This document shows, piece by piece, positions 44,099-54,887 of a stretch of DNA of 64,000 bases. A program made the translations under genes and the position numbers. Origin of the DNA: Triangularia verruculosa. Its lineage: Eukaryota; Ascomycota; Sordariomycetes; Sordariales; Podosporaceae. Location of the stretch: the NCBI GenBank assembly GCA_033296885.1, contig MU863938.1, positions 124,001 through 188,000 on the forward strand. The letters are read 5' to 3'. The notes below the pieces were generated by a model. The model was not told the origin of the DNA. It saw only the letters and a program-made list of their open reading frames with translations, and did no database searches. Position 1 is the stretch's first letter; each line of letters opens with the position of its first letter.

Positions 44099-45102
44099 TG
44101 TCGAGTACCTCGGGAGATGAAACAACCCTCTAACCAAGTTAAGGTATCTTTAGCAGTGGATGGATGACGTGGAAAGACTTCGAAGTAAAAAATAGGTAAT
44201 TCGTGACCGGGCAAACAGAAAATCAAGACTTAGAAAGACCACGGGTTCGGGGGGAGGTCTGTTATTGAAACAGTCAGTCTCAACCAGTAGGTACCTAAGG
44301 CAGCTAACACGAGCACTAGCTACCTACCTACCAAAAGCGGAGCGAACATATGGATGAAAAGCGCCAAGGAGATGTCCTGGTAAGCATGGAAGATGGAAGG
44401 CAGACATTTATGTACCTGAGGTACCTGGACAAGCTGCGGGACCACAGTCGAGTTGGTTGAGAAATCTTTGTCCACCTACCTTAGTGATGAAGACCTGTCC
44501 ACGAACACCTCACGCAGGCGTGGTAACAGAACTGAACCTCCCGCTTTGGGGCTTACCATGTCGGCGCAGCATTATCGTGTGGTCCGATCATTCACTGGAC
44601 GGCCAAGAAGACGGAGTCTCATGGCCACTGTTAATGGCCGGAGCCTCGTCCCAATTGGGTTTAACACCACTGCATCGACGTGTTCAAAACCGCCTACTCG
44701 GGCAATGCGAGTCCATGACTGCCGCCGCCACCTGCAGCCCCTCACAATAGTTCAGCTTCTCAGCGCCAAAGACCGGGAACCAAGCTCTGCACTGCCCCTC
44801 AAAGCTGCATGTTCACTGGTTCGCCCGTATCACTCAACGCGGGGCCCAAACAGGGGGGCTTTTGCCCGCTCTGCCAGAACATCTCAGGTAGGTATCCAAC
44901 TGAGGCACTCTCTGGGGCTGAATTGGTTAGGCACCTACCGTATAGATCTCGATCATTTTCACAATGGACAGGCGATCGTAGGATACAACTCGCAGCCCGG
45001 AACACAACCCTTCTTGACTACCTAATTTTCAAGCGCTGCCATATATACCTTACTTTTCTTTTCCGTGACTATTTACATCAGGTGACCGTCAGATGGGTAA
45101 AA
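44099..45102. other. Divergent promoter region, Hsp70-like / GTPase
   Basis: About 1 kb between divergent genes; shared regulation is possible. The ORFs of about 97-190 residues here (44453-45025 and others) have no family features and are rejected. Confidence 0.45.
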
Positions 45103-46253
45103 ATGGTTGAAGAACAAAGCATGATCTTTATCATGGGCCTTTCAGGATCCGGAAAGTCAAGATTTGTCAACCTTTTGCAGCGAGACTCGGTGCGTGAGGG
45201 AGCAGGTCTCGAATCAGGCAAGTATTACTTTATGTTGTTGACTCCGGCCTATGTACATTGACATCTACGGCTCGGACAAAAGCTAATAGAAGCACTTTAG
45301 AAACCCAAGAGTGTCAGATTGTGCAATTGTGCCTGGGCAATAAACTGGTTTCAGTTGTTGATACACCGGGCTTTGGTGATTCCCAGCGCACTGATGCGGA
45401 GATTCTTGCCATCATCAGCGACTTTCTCATACTTCAGCACACTGCTGGCTTCAAGCTGTGTGGTGTCATATGGCTACACGGAATCGAGCAACAGAGGATG
45501 CGCCTATCCGACGAGCAAGCACTCATTATGTTTCAAGACATCTGCGGAAAGGAAGGTCTCTCATCAGTTACGCTTCTTACCACGAAGTGGGATACCTTGC
45601 ATGATGAGAGAACCGGTGCTATGCGGGAGAGAACTCTGCGCAGAAAGTATTGGAAAGATATGGTCAACAGTGGTGCGACTGCCCAGCGCTTCGATGGGAG
45701 TCAGGGGATGGCGAAAGCTATCATTCGCCGCATCATGCGGAATGATGGGGTGGTCCTGCAAATTCAGAAGGATAGCATGGAAAAGGGCAAAAGACTACGG
45801 GATACGGCTGCTGGCGTCAGGATCGTGCAGGAGCTGGAGGGGCACCTCAGGCAACAAGAGGACAAGGTGAGAAAGATGGAGTGGGAGCTTCGATCCGTAG
45901 GCGATGCTAGCAACCACACAGCGACACAAGCTCTTCAACAACGATACGAAGCAGAGACAAGGGAACAAGAGAGACTGCGTTCAACTTGTCGCCGAATGAA
46001 CGCAGATCTCGGTGAGGAAATGGTGGAAAAGTGGGGTGAGGCGCTTATGGCAGCCCAACCCGACCGCATGTCTGATTCAGAGACTGATGCTAAGCCTGAG
46101 GCAGCGAGCCAGGATGCAAAGTCTGAGACCAAGAAGAGGACAGGCCCTGATGGAAAGTGGAAGGGGCGGATTTCGGCCTTTGCTTCTGTCCTGGGGCTGA
46201 CGCTGAATGCAGTGGTCCACATTATTCTCCCACTCGCCGGGGTCGCCATTTGA
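45103..46253 (+). CDS. AIG1-type GTPase with C-terminal membrane anchor
   Basis: Exons 45103-45217 and 45301-46253 give 355 aa. G1 GLSGSGKS (residues 12-19), G3 VDTPGFGD (58-65) and G4 TTKWD are present. The intron uses a GC donor (CAG|GCAAGT) with acceptor CACTTTAG at 45300; the nearer GCTAATAG would bring in a stop. A coiled-coil region (QELEGHLRQQEDKVRKMEWELRS...) follows and the protein ends with one membrane segment (SVLGLTLNAVVHIILPLAG). Large fungal families of this kind are accessory. AIG1/IMAP GTPases act at membranes in plant and animal defence. The function here is unknown. Confidence 0.85.
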
Positions 46254-46613
46254 CAGCCAAGCTGTTCATGTACATATACATCGGTCATACATGTAGGCGC
46301 TATGGGCGGTACCTAGGCCTTGTGGTCGGTCTTAGGCGCTCACAACATGCACGTCTGTGGCAGTGTCACACGATGGCTGGCCCTGTTCATGACCAAAACC
46401 AGTTTAGCCCGAACGGTTAGGTACCTATAGGTACCCATTTCCGCCATTCTTGGACAGCAATATGAGCCTCGGTCTCCCATGCAGATATGCCATCCATCTC
46501 GTGTCGACATTTTCGTATCGACCTAAAAGTCTATCTACCTACCACCTAGGTAGGTAGACTTGAACACATTGCTTGGCCCGGTCAAATAAGAATCATTTTG
46601 CATAAATCTTACT
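46254..46613. other. Intergenic
   Basis: About 360 bp with TACCTAGG/GGTAGGTA motifs near 46425-46560. No gene seen. Confidence 0.4.
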
Positions 46614-47947
46614 ATGAATTCAACTCCTAAAAGCTGGGGCAAGTTGCCTGTGCCAGTCCAATCTGGAATGGGTGACCCCCCCACCGGAGGCGCGGCCACG
46701 GGTACGATCGCCAGTTTCGCCCAACACGCTGGTGTCATAATGGGCGTTCCGCTACAGCTACCGTGAGTTACGAACCAAATTTCACGGTCCGGTGCTGGGT
46801 GGTTTGCTTTCACACTTACTAATTCGTTAGAGCGCCACTGATACCTCAAAGGCGATCAAGTGCGAGCCAGTTCGAACCGGGGCCAACTCCCCTATCCAAC
46901 GACCTTCACCACCTTAGAAAACTTAGACAACAGTTAGCTGAGATGAAACAGGAGTTGAAGACTGCGCAAGACCTGATTAAAAGCCTGGAAACGGAGATCA
47001 AGCAATACGATGATGTGTGCCTCCAGAGGGATGTAGAAAATCATGAGCTTCGAAGTGCCCTGGTTGCCTTAAGAGGCAGCGCAAACTACCATCTTGATGA
47101 TGGCGCAGTTCAGTCTCGGCTCAAAGCAATCAAATTCATGATAGAGCAGATCATTGGCATACGATATGCGACTGGGGCAGAACCATTCGTACGGGAGCGG
47201 CATTCGTTTACGAAGAAGCCATTTGCTCTGCTAGTCAAAGATCTCGACCGTTACTTGTTGGATCCACTGAAAAGAGCCTTTCTTTTGGAGGCTTTCGTGT
47301 GGAACACTTTGATCGCCACGGTTTTCAGCAGAAATGGAATGCTCTGGGGAGGGACGATGGTGAGCCACGTTCAGCAACTTTCGCGAGATTTCGAGAACGA
47401 CACAATCGAGCTCACCGACTTCCACAAGTGGTACGCGCAAACAGCTTCGATTCTGTATTCTATGTACGGTCTGGATACAAGGCGCATTGAAAAGATTGCC
47501 GACGGCCTCCGCACTGCCCTACGGCCCTGGCAGAGCACTACATTCACGGAGGGGCAATGCGACATGTTCGAGGATTTGGTTCAACTAGCCGCAGAGCTAG
47601 ACGCCGACTTTTCGCGCAGCAGGGCGGACTATATGATATTCATGCTAGAGACAGATGAGGGCGAAAGAAGGCTGGGCAAGTTCAAATATGGTGTTCCCTT
47701 CGATGCGGATTACATGGAGCTACAAGGTGGCAATTCTGACAGTTCCGGGCCGGTGGAACTCGTCATATCACCTACGGTTGTGAAGGTTGGAGGCTCGGAT
47801 GGAGACAACTACGATTACAGTACTGTCTTGATGCGAGCAAAAGTCATGTGTGCGAGCTCCAACATAGGCCACAAACACCAACGTGGCTCCAACGCATCTA
47901 ACGCATCCACCCTCTCGCGATACGATGAAACTATGGAATTTATATAA
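46614..47947 (+). CDS. Coiled-coil hypothetical protein
   Basis: Exons 46614-46762 and 46831-47947 give 421 aa with phase preserved. The N-terminus is low complexity; residues about 75-125 form a coiled coil (LRKLRQQLAEMKQELKTAQDLIKSLETEIKQ). The remainder is a helical region with motifs seen in fungal hypothetical proteins (LRSALVALRGSANYHLDDGAV, LLDPLKRAFLLEAFVWNTLIATVFS). The C-terminus is Ser/Asn-rich. I do not recognise a named domain. It is transcribed with the GTPase gene upstream (360-bp gap). Confidence 0.7.
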
Positions 47948-48292
47948 GGATTTAACGTTGGATCAGCAACTTGAACTCTGTACCTTATTTCTTTTAAAAT
48001 GCAGTAGGTAAGGTACCTAGGAATGGCACGCACGGAGCATTCATTCACTGGGTAGCCAAGAATCGAATATGCATTCACCATGACTTGCAAGGTACCCTGG
48101 AGAGTTCGTCACGTGGATCCTTGTCAATCTACCCATGGACGGATTTCCGGTTTGTAAGGCAAGGTAGGTACGATGTTGCAAATGTCCAGCAGCTCCGGGT
48201 TTTCTTCTCTAGGTAAGCGGACACAAACAGCTTGGGAAGGTCAATGTCTTCATATTGAGGCCACAGCTATCAACGAAGTGCCAACTGACAGT
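47948..48292. other. Intergenic
   Basis: Short gap with TACCTAGG motifs near 48010 and 48295. No gene seen. Confidence 0.4.
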
Positions 48293-48876
48293 CTACCTAG
48301 GTACAATGGATATCATCCTAGCCAAGCAGAAGGCCTTACTATTGCCTGCCTTAGGTATCGAGGGTGATGTGAAATCCTGACCCAGGCTTCCAGGCCTACT
48401 TCCCTTTTTTCGCTCTGGTGGCTGTTTGCCTTTTCTTTGCTCTGGCGAATGCTTGGCTCCATCCTTCACCAATTCACCACCACTTTTCGCGTTCGGTTCG
48501 TCCCTAACTAGAGGGACCGACGGGATATTCCCTTGAGTCTGATCGTCATGTTCGTCTCTCGCTTTGGAGTGGATTTTCTGCTCCAATTCTTCCTGTCGAG
48601 ACCCATGAAAGTAAGGTAAGCATGCTGCTGGTACTAACAAAAGCAAGTAGGGATGTGATGATTTCACAGCACCTTTGGTAATCCACGAGGAAGGAGGATC
48701 TCAACAAAGGTCCCGTTCCGAGTATCTTTGAAGGCCTTTTCGGTGTCCTTTTGAATATCTTCATGCCAGTCTTTGTGGTCTAGGAAGATCTCATTGCACA
48801 AAGCATCGGCCACTGTCGCAGCATCGAGACGAAACTTCATGATCTTCTGTCTTACGCCCTGTTTTGGGGATGCCAT
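48293..48876 (-). CDS. Small unknown protein with GGELV tail
   Basis: Exons 48673-48876 and 48293-48592 give 167 aa. The first exon (MASPKQGVRQKIMKFRLDAATVADALCNEIFLDHKDW...) is well composed; the second is basic with SGGELVKDGAKHSPEQRKGK, related to the KGGELVRQVAKQPPAG peptide in the 164-bp repeats at 16496 and 18301. The splice (AAG|GTGCTG to CGACAG) keeps phase. Function unknown. The shared tail suggests these repeats are fragments of this gene family. Confidence 0.5.
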
Positions 48877-50124
48877 TTCAATGTTGTCAATTTCTTACCC
48901 CAGGAGGACTGAAATAATGAATTGCTGGTTCTCAACAAATACTGGTGAGCGGAGACTTGCGAATACTTCAGTAAACCTTTTGATGAGAGGATAGAAGCAA
49001 GCCGTGAGATCCGGACATTGGTAGCCTTCTTAAGTATGCAAAGTAAAAGAGATCACTGCAAACGAGTCACTGCTGGAGTCAGCATACCTAGGTTGACATG
49101 TTGTTAATCACATACACATTTGGAAATTGAAGCCTAGGCCACATCATAAAGCAAGAAGAGGCAGACGAATTTCGAGTCAGGCTAGGGGGAAATAGACAGT
49201 GGTGACTAGAAACCAGTTGTAAATCGTCATAACAAACCGCATGACAATATGGTAGGTAGGTGGTTTGGAAGTTTTATTCAAGAGCGTAGACTTGGCAAAC
49301 TGTAGGCCTTTAAACTTACCTTGCTGAGGCTTTCCAGGTTCCGGAACTTGCGCATTGTTTCCTCTTCGTTAAAATTAGACTAGGTATCTATCTAAGGTAC
49401 CTTAGGTATATGAAGCAAATCTAGGGTATCTGTAGAAGTAGTCGCAAAAGACGACAGCTCTAATTGATATATTATCAGCGTAAAACGACCACGGATATTT
49501 GCCAGAACGAGTCATGTTCTGAGGGCTTTCATCAAACTGTAACATCCTCCGTATTACTTGTTTTGGTTTCCTTCAACTGGTGACATATTGAGTTTGGAAC
49601 CCACGCACATATCTCGGAGCATATATTGAACTGTTGATACCTATTGACGGAACAAAAGACGTGTTATATCATCAGTCAGAATGTGTCCAGATATCTCTAT
49701 CAGATGCAACTTGGACGGGAGGTCCTTCAAAGCTGCAGTACGCCAAAAACAAAGGATGGAAGCCACCTGCTCACATAAGCTGCGGCATGTTTGTCGAAAC
49801 GACACCAGGAACCCTGATACTTGTGTACCTAGATATCTAGCAAATTAGCCATGTGAATGGCATCATAGGTACCTGCCTACCTACCTATGAACCTGTGTGG
49901 CACAGGCCCCCTACTGCGTTACTCTTCTTCTTCCTTTTCCCCTTGCAGCCAGAGCCACTGCCCTTTCCTCACCTTTCCACTAATACTACGTATTGCCACC
50001 ACTTCGTTGCCCACCGATAACCTGTATCCCGCAGGATACTACCTCAACTGAACCAAGTACATTGGCAACTAGCTCGCTATTCTAGGTAGGTAGGCAGTGT
50101 AAAACTCAGTAAATGATATTTGGA
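48877..50124. other. Intergenic, AT-leaning
   Basis: About 1.2 kb, no supportable gene; TAGGTACC-like palindromes at about 49380-49410 and 49868-49890. Confidence 0.45.
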
Positions 50125-51600
50125 TCAAGCCACGGAGTCCGAGCTTTCCACTGCTCTGTTGACTTGGCCCTCCGATAACTTCTTCAGGGACTTCGACTTG
50201 GCTCGGTAGTTGACCAGAAACCATACCAACATTGTGACCGCGGTCAATGGAATGCATATCTCGATATAAAGCATGAATACTTCCCTGTGAAGTAGCCACT
50301 GTCCTTCAACCTCCTCAGCCCCTTTCAGCTGGATGATTCCACTTTGGAAGAAGGTCTGCAGGTGTGTCTGAGTTAGCAAAAACCAGGCCCAGCGAGTGCT
50401 AGAATTCCACGACTGGTAGTCGTCACCTAACTTACTGATATGAATGTCGCAGGCAGGAAGAGCATTGTGACAACCGTCACCACATGCATCGAGACAGTTT
50501 CCTTCTCCATGGTGATGGCAGACCGATGGCTTGCCTGGAACGTCCTGAACTGCATCATGCTCTCGAACTTCTGATGGTGAGCCTTCGGGACCGTAGAACG
50601 GATAAAGGCGGATGGATGACTTACCAATGCTTTCCCTTCCTTTAGGCTTGCTTGTAACGATAGAAGCTGTCTGTGTCGAACCTCAAGGCCTCTGAGGATA
50701 TTTATAGCTTTAACTGAGAAGCGATGGACTGAGCTCTTGACCGTCTTTTGGAGTTCCTCGCCAACATCTCCGTTCTCTGCAAACCGCTCATACTTTTCAC
50801 ACACATCTTTAAGCGTGCCAATGTCAAGCTCCAGCACTAACATGACCTCTTCTAGTCTGCTAATCAAGTCAGTCAGCGGTCTATGTGTGATGTCGAGCAG
50901 ACTTTGCTGCTGAAATCCCTCCCAAAGGTCTGTCGCTCCACCTAATTGCTCCTTGTCTGCGCTGGGAAATTCCACTTGTTTGGTCTTGATGCCACGGGAA
51001 CTCCCTGTCTGCCTGCGCCAAGGTAAACCTCGCTTCCTAACGCCTTCTAACGACACCGACAACTCCCCGCTGTGCCAGGCCCGCGCGGTGTCGTCTTTCA
51101 TCTCATCCCGACCTAACAGCTTCGCAATCCAAAGGGCTTTCCTGATTCGCTCCTCAATGTCTCTGACAAACCAGCGCCAGCCATGAGAACACCAAGAAAA
51201 GTAGGTATTTATACAATATTCTCGATGAAACGCTGGCAGTCCAGTCGTGCCACGCGCCCTGATGCTGTTGTGTTTCCTGCAAGATACCGTGAAAGTGATA
51301 CATGTGGTGTTCTTCAGTCCGCTTTGTGTAACAAGATTCTCCGCTTGCACTCGCCGAGGCCAGGTCATTCATATGAAATGGGTCACAGCAGCAAGCTGCA
51401 GTATGCTGTACTGGCTCATCAGAAATATTCCAAAGTTCCTAGTTGTCACGTTGAACAGCCACCCCCAAAGGAACTTGATGCAAACTCGATGGGAAGCTCA
51501 TGGCTACGGTACCCTGAAGGTTGCGAGGAATCTGCGGTGGCCCACTCCATGAGCCTCGGAGAAGGGAACACACCTGTAGACCGTGAACTTGTCTATCCGC
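50125..51600 (-). pseudogene. CorA-like membrane protein, frameshifted
   Basis: The C-terminal part is intact: exon 50436 upward encodes WRWFVRDIEERIRKALWIAKLLGRDEMK, coiled helices and the first TM helix (MHVVTVVTMLFLPATFIS); after an 80-bp intron, 50125-50355 gives TFFQSGIIQ... and a second TM helix. This is the two-TM layout of fungal CorA-like proteins. Further 5', the matching frame (HHMYHFHGIL...WHDWTASVSSRILYKYL) is shifted by one relative to WRWFV at about 51190-51210, and more stops appear beyond 51375. It is likely a pseudogene or misassembled; an exact 5' end cannot be given. Confidence 0.6.
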
Positions 51601-51953
51601 CTTGTTGACTGCTTGCATGGATCAAGAGCAGATGTCAACATTGATACTAGGTATTTAGGTCAGGCACATAGGTAAGCTAGCACGATGGACGACCCCACTT
51701 CACTACCCCTGAACCCCTGAAATTTGTTTGTTTATATAAGACAATTGCCTTGCACCGCCAAGATCCGACAACAGAAATATTGACCCGGCGGCTTGGAAAC
51801 GCATCCGCACGTGAACCCACCATCGAACTTGTAAAATTGTATCTATTCCCAAGCAGCCGTCCACTGACTTGCCACCAAGCGGCCAAGCTCAATGCCTCCT
51901 TCTTGTATTTTTGATCCAATCCTTAATATTCCCTGCTCCTACCCACGCCCACC
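51601..51953. other. Promoter region of the FAD monooxygenase
   Basis: About 350 bp between the CorA-like relic and the FAD monooxygenase start. No gene seen. Confidence 0.4.
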
Positions 51954-53290
51954 ATGTCTTCTACCAACAACAAGATCGCCATTGTTGGCGGCGGCCCATC
52001 CGGCCTCGCCCTTGGTGCCATTCTCGAGAAGAAGGGCGGCTTCGATTATGTCATTTACGACAGCAGCGCCGAGGACGTCCCACCCCGTGGCGGCTGCCTC
52101 GATCTCCATCACGGCAGCGGTCAGAGAGCTCTGAGAGAGGCTGGAGTTATGGAGGAGTTCAAGAAGTACGGCCGGTATGGAGATGCCACCATCCACCGCC
52201 TCTACACCCACAAGGGTGAGAACCTCTTCAACTTTGGCGAGGGTCGTGACGCCCCCGAGATCGACCGGTGGGCTCTCAGAAAGGTCCTTCTTACGGGTAT
52301 CCCCAAGGAGAAGGTCCACTGGAAAAAGGCAGTTGCCAGCACCATCCGCGACGAGAACGGGCAGATTGTTCTCAACTTTGCAGATGGCACCACTGCTACT
52401 GGCTTCAGACTTGTGGTGGGAGCCGATGGCACCTGGTCCAAGGTGCGGCATTTGGTAAGAGATTTTCGTCGTTGATCACTGCCTTTTGTGGAAACTTGTA
52501 AATATTGACTGGGTTGCTTCACCTCACAGGTCACTGACGCCACACCACAGTACAGTGGTAACCTCTTCGTCACGAGTAAGATCCACCCTACCGGGCCTTA
52601 CTACGAGAAGATGAAGGAGATCTGCGGCATGGGCGCCATGATCGCCATGGGGAATGGCGTCCACATGTTCAACAGCAGACAAGGCGATGGCCACTACCGT
52701 GTCGATATCGGCATCCCCGGTCCTGAGAACTTTACCGAGGCCGGTTTGGTCGATGTCAAGGATTGGGACGCGTTCAAGAAGTATCTCCTCCAGGAGGACT
52801 TCTTCGGTGCTTATTCCCCAGAGATGAGGGAGATCATCAACCAGAGCGAGGGTCCCTTCAGGCCATGGATCATGTACTACTTCCCCACCGATCGTCTCAA
52901 CTGGGAGACGGTTCCAGGCGCCACATTGATCGGTGATGCGGCACATGTCACCACTCCTTTTGTCGGCGATGGTGTCAACTGCGCCATGAGAGATGCTGTC
53001 ATTCTCGCGGAAAAGCTGCAGGAGTTTGGCGTCAATGAGAAGGCAGTTTCTGAGTACGAGCCATTGATGTTTGAGTTTGCGAAGTAAGTCCAGTCTCTAC
53101 TGTTCCTCCGGTATTTGATCTGCTCTTCTCCGAGCGAATAAGAGCCATGATACTAAACGTGCGTTTCAGGGACGTCATTACACGATCATTGCAGTCTCAG
53201 AGAATGTTTTTCGAGAAGGATGCTCCCAAGTCGTTCATCGAAATTATGAGCTCCGGAACGCCTCTGATTGGCACGACTGACCACATCTGA
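51954..53290 (+). CDS. FAD-dependent monooxygenase (TetX/PHBH-like)
   Basis: Three exons (51954-52454, 52530-53083, 53170-53290) give 391 aa. It has the FAD motif IAIVGGGPSGLALG at the N-terminus, the DG motif LVVGADGTWSKVR and the GD motif LIGDAAHVTTPFVGDGVNCAMRDA. This is a class A flavin hydroxylase, which uses NAD(P)H and O2 to hydroxylate aromatics or other electron-rich rings; TetX relatives also attack tetracyclines. No signal peptide or membrane anchor. It is the first member of the probable catabolic cluster and converges with the VOC dioxygenase. The substrate cannot be deduced. Confidence 0.88.
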
Positions 53291-53862
53291 ATCAAAATAT
53301 TTTCTGATGCCTACCCGGCAGTCTGTTCCTGTTGTGTTTGTTTGTGCTTGTGATGCCCCGTCTGTTGTGGTGACGCTCTGGCTCTTGGATTGGTTGATAT
53401 GACACCTGTGTGATGCACGTTCTTGAGAAACAGGCTCGAGGCTGCGAATTGGCTTCACATTCTACAACCCCCCAGAATCAAAAACGTTAGCGCAAACGGC
53501 AATCGTCAGCAGAATGAATAACGGTTTTAATCCTGGAGGGTTGTAGCCATGTGGGTTGGATTTGAAGTGCGCCTCAATAGATCGTGTTCAAAACTCAGGG
53601 GCCAGGGTGAACTCTAATCTTGTTAGGGGCCGTGAACCGAACAATACCCTCCCACCTTTGATATAACTGAGCACAGGAGACATTCATAGTAGTCTCATGG
53701 GGCGCCATCTGAAACTTCTCTGACTCTCGTCGGGATCAATATCCTCACCAACAAGAAATAAACACCGATGGCTCAAAACTTTCCTTGTCATTTAACCGCT
53801 ACCTAACATACCTACCTAGGTACATACGCCAAGATCCTTATTCTCAATTGCAGCAGTCTTAC
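53291..53862. other. Convergent intergenic region
   Basis: Between 3' ends of the FAD monooxygenase and VOC genes. TACCTACCTAGGTACATA lies at about 53808. No gene seen. Confidence 0.45.
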
Positions 53863-54477
53863 TCATGCCTCCACCGGCTTCTTGAAGTAAATTGTGTCCT
53901 CATAGCGACTCAGCCTCTGCCCAATAACCGGGCGTTTCTTCAAGACCCTCTCGTCCTCGCCGCTCTTGACACGGGCCAGCCACTCATCAATCTCAATATC
54001 GACGCCGATCGGGTTGCTGGCGTACTCGGGGGTCTTCATGAACTCAATGGCTTCCTCAGCCGTGTCGAAATTGTTGACTTGCATCTCAAACTCGTTCCCA
54101 TCTGGATCGAGGTAGTACATGGATGTGCTCATGCCGTGGTTGACAGGCCAGTGGGGGAGGATGCCACGGGCCTTCTTTTGCTCGTAGCTGGTAGCCAGGT
54201 CCTTGAGAGAGTTGAGTGTGAAGGCGATGTGGTAGACTGTCGCTGCTCTGGGACGCTTGTCGGCTGGGATCTGCTCGTGGCTGTCGTCTTGCACAATGAC
54301 CATCCTGTGATGCTCCTCGTCCCACTGGATGAAACTGGCCTTGGCATTTCGGAGTACCTCGTGCCCACCGAAGAAGTCGAGGTGCCACTTGACCATGGCG
54401 TCAAACTTGTCTGGGGTGGTGCGGATACCGAAGTGGCCGATGGAGGCCGGGCTGATGAGCTTCTCCGAGTTCGCCAT
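53863..54477 (-). CDS. Vicinal-oxygen-chelate (extradiol-type) dioxygenase
   Basis: Intronless, 204 aa. SIGHFGIRT (His15), ATVYHIAF and GNEFEMQV supply the two-His-one-Glu metal site typical of VOC ring-cleavage dioxygenases (2,3-dihydroxybiphenyl/catechol 2,3-dioxygenase type); one module plus extra C-terminal helix. MSTSMYYLDPDGN precedes the Glu ligand. Such enzymes use Fe(II) and O2 to open catechols next to the two hydroxyls. It is divergent from the carboxylesterase with a 410-bp shared promoter. Glyoxalase or other VOC activity cannot be excluded. Confidence 0.82.
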   Translation of the reverse strand: MANSEKLISPASIGHFGIRTTPDKFDAMVKWHLDFFGGHEVLRNAKASFIQWDEEHHRMVIVQDDSHEQIPADKRPRAATVYHIAFTLNSLKDLATSYEQKKARGILPHWPVNHGMSTSMYYLDPDGNEFEMQVNNFDTAEEAIEFMKTPEYASNPIGVDIEIDEWLARVKSGEDERVLKKRPVIGQRLSRYEDTIYFKKPVEA

Positions 54478-54887
54478 GATGATGAATGGGGTGGTGATTT
54501 AGCTGAATGGGTCGCAAGCCGGGATGATTGTGTGATTCAGGTTGTCAATGGTGAACTTTGAATGTGATCATCTGCCATCTTCAAACACGCACGAGACTCC
54601 TCATCTTATCAAATCAATAGTTGACCGCGGTGTGCCAAGGTGGATTAGTCGTCATCTCTTCGACGAATGTGGAGTGCGGCGATAAGGCGGGCGTCTTGAC
54701 AGTTGGTGTTGTGAAGCCCGCAAACATCCGCCACAAGCTGTCATGAGGTCCCCGATCTATTGCTGTGAGCAAGATATGACTGCCATGTGATGATGATATT
54801 GAGGCGAAGTGTTGCTTCCAAGTCTTGAAGCCGTCACTCCAAAGGCACACATCCAGCGTCATCCTCCTTGGTCAACAATTTGTCATC
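54478..54887. promoter_or_regulatory. Bidirectional promoter, VOC dioxygenase / carboxylesterase
   Basis: A 410-bp gap between divergent starts. No binding site is identified with confidence; a Zn2Cys6 CGG half-site pair would be the thing to test. Confidence 0.4.

Noticed and set aside
44453..45025. 190-residue plus-strand ORF upstream of the GTPase
   Set aside because: No family match, overlaps the promoter, and the GTPase starts at 45103.
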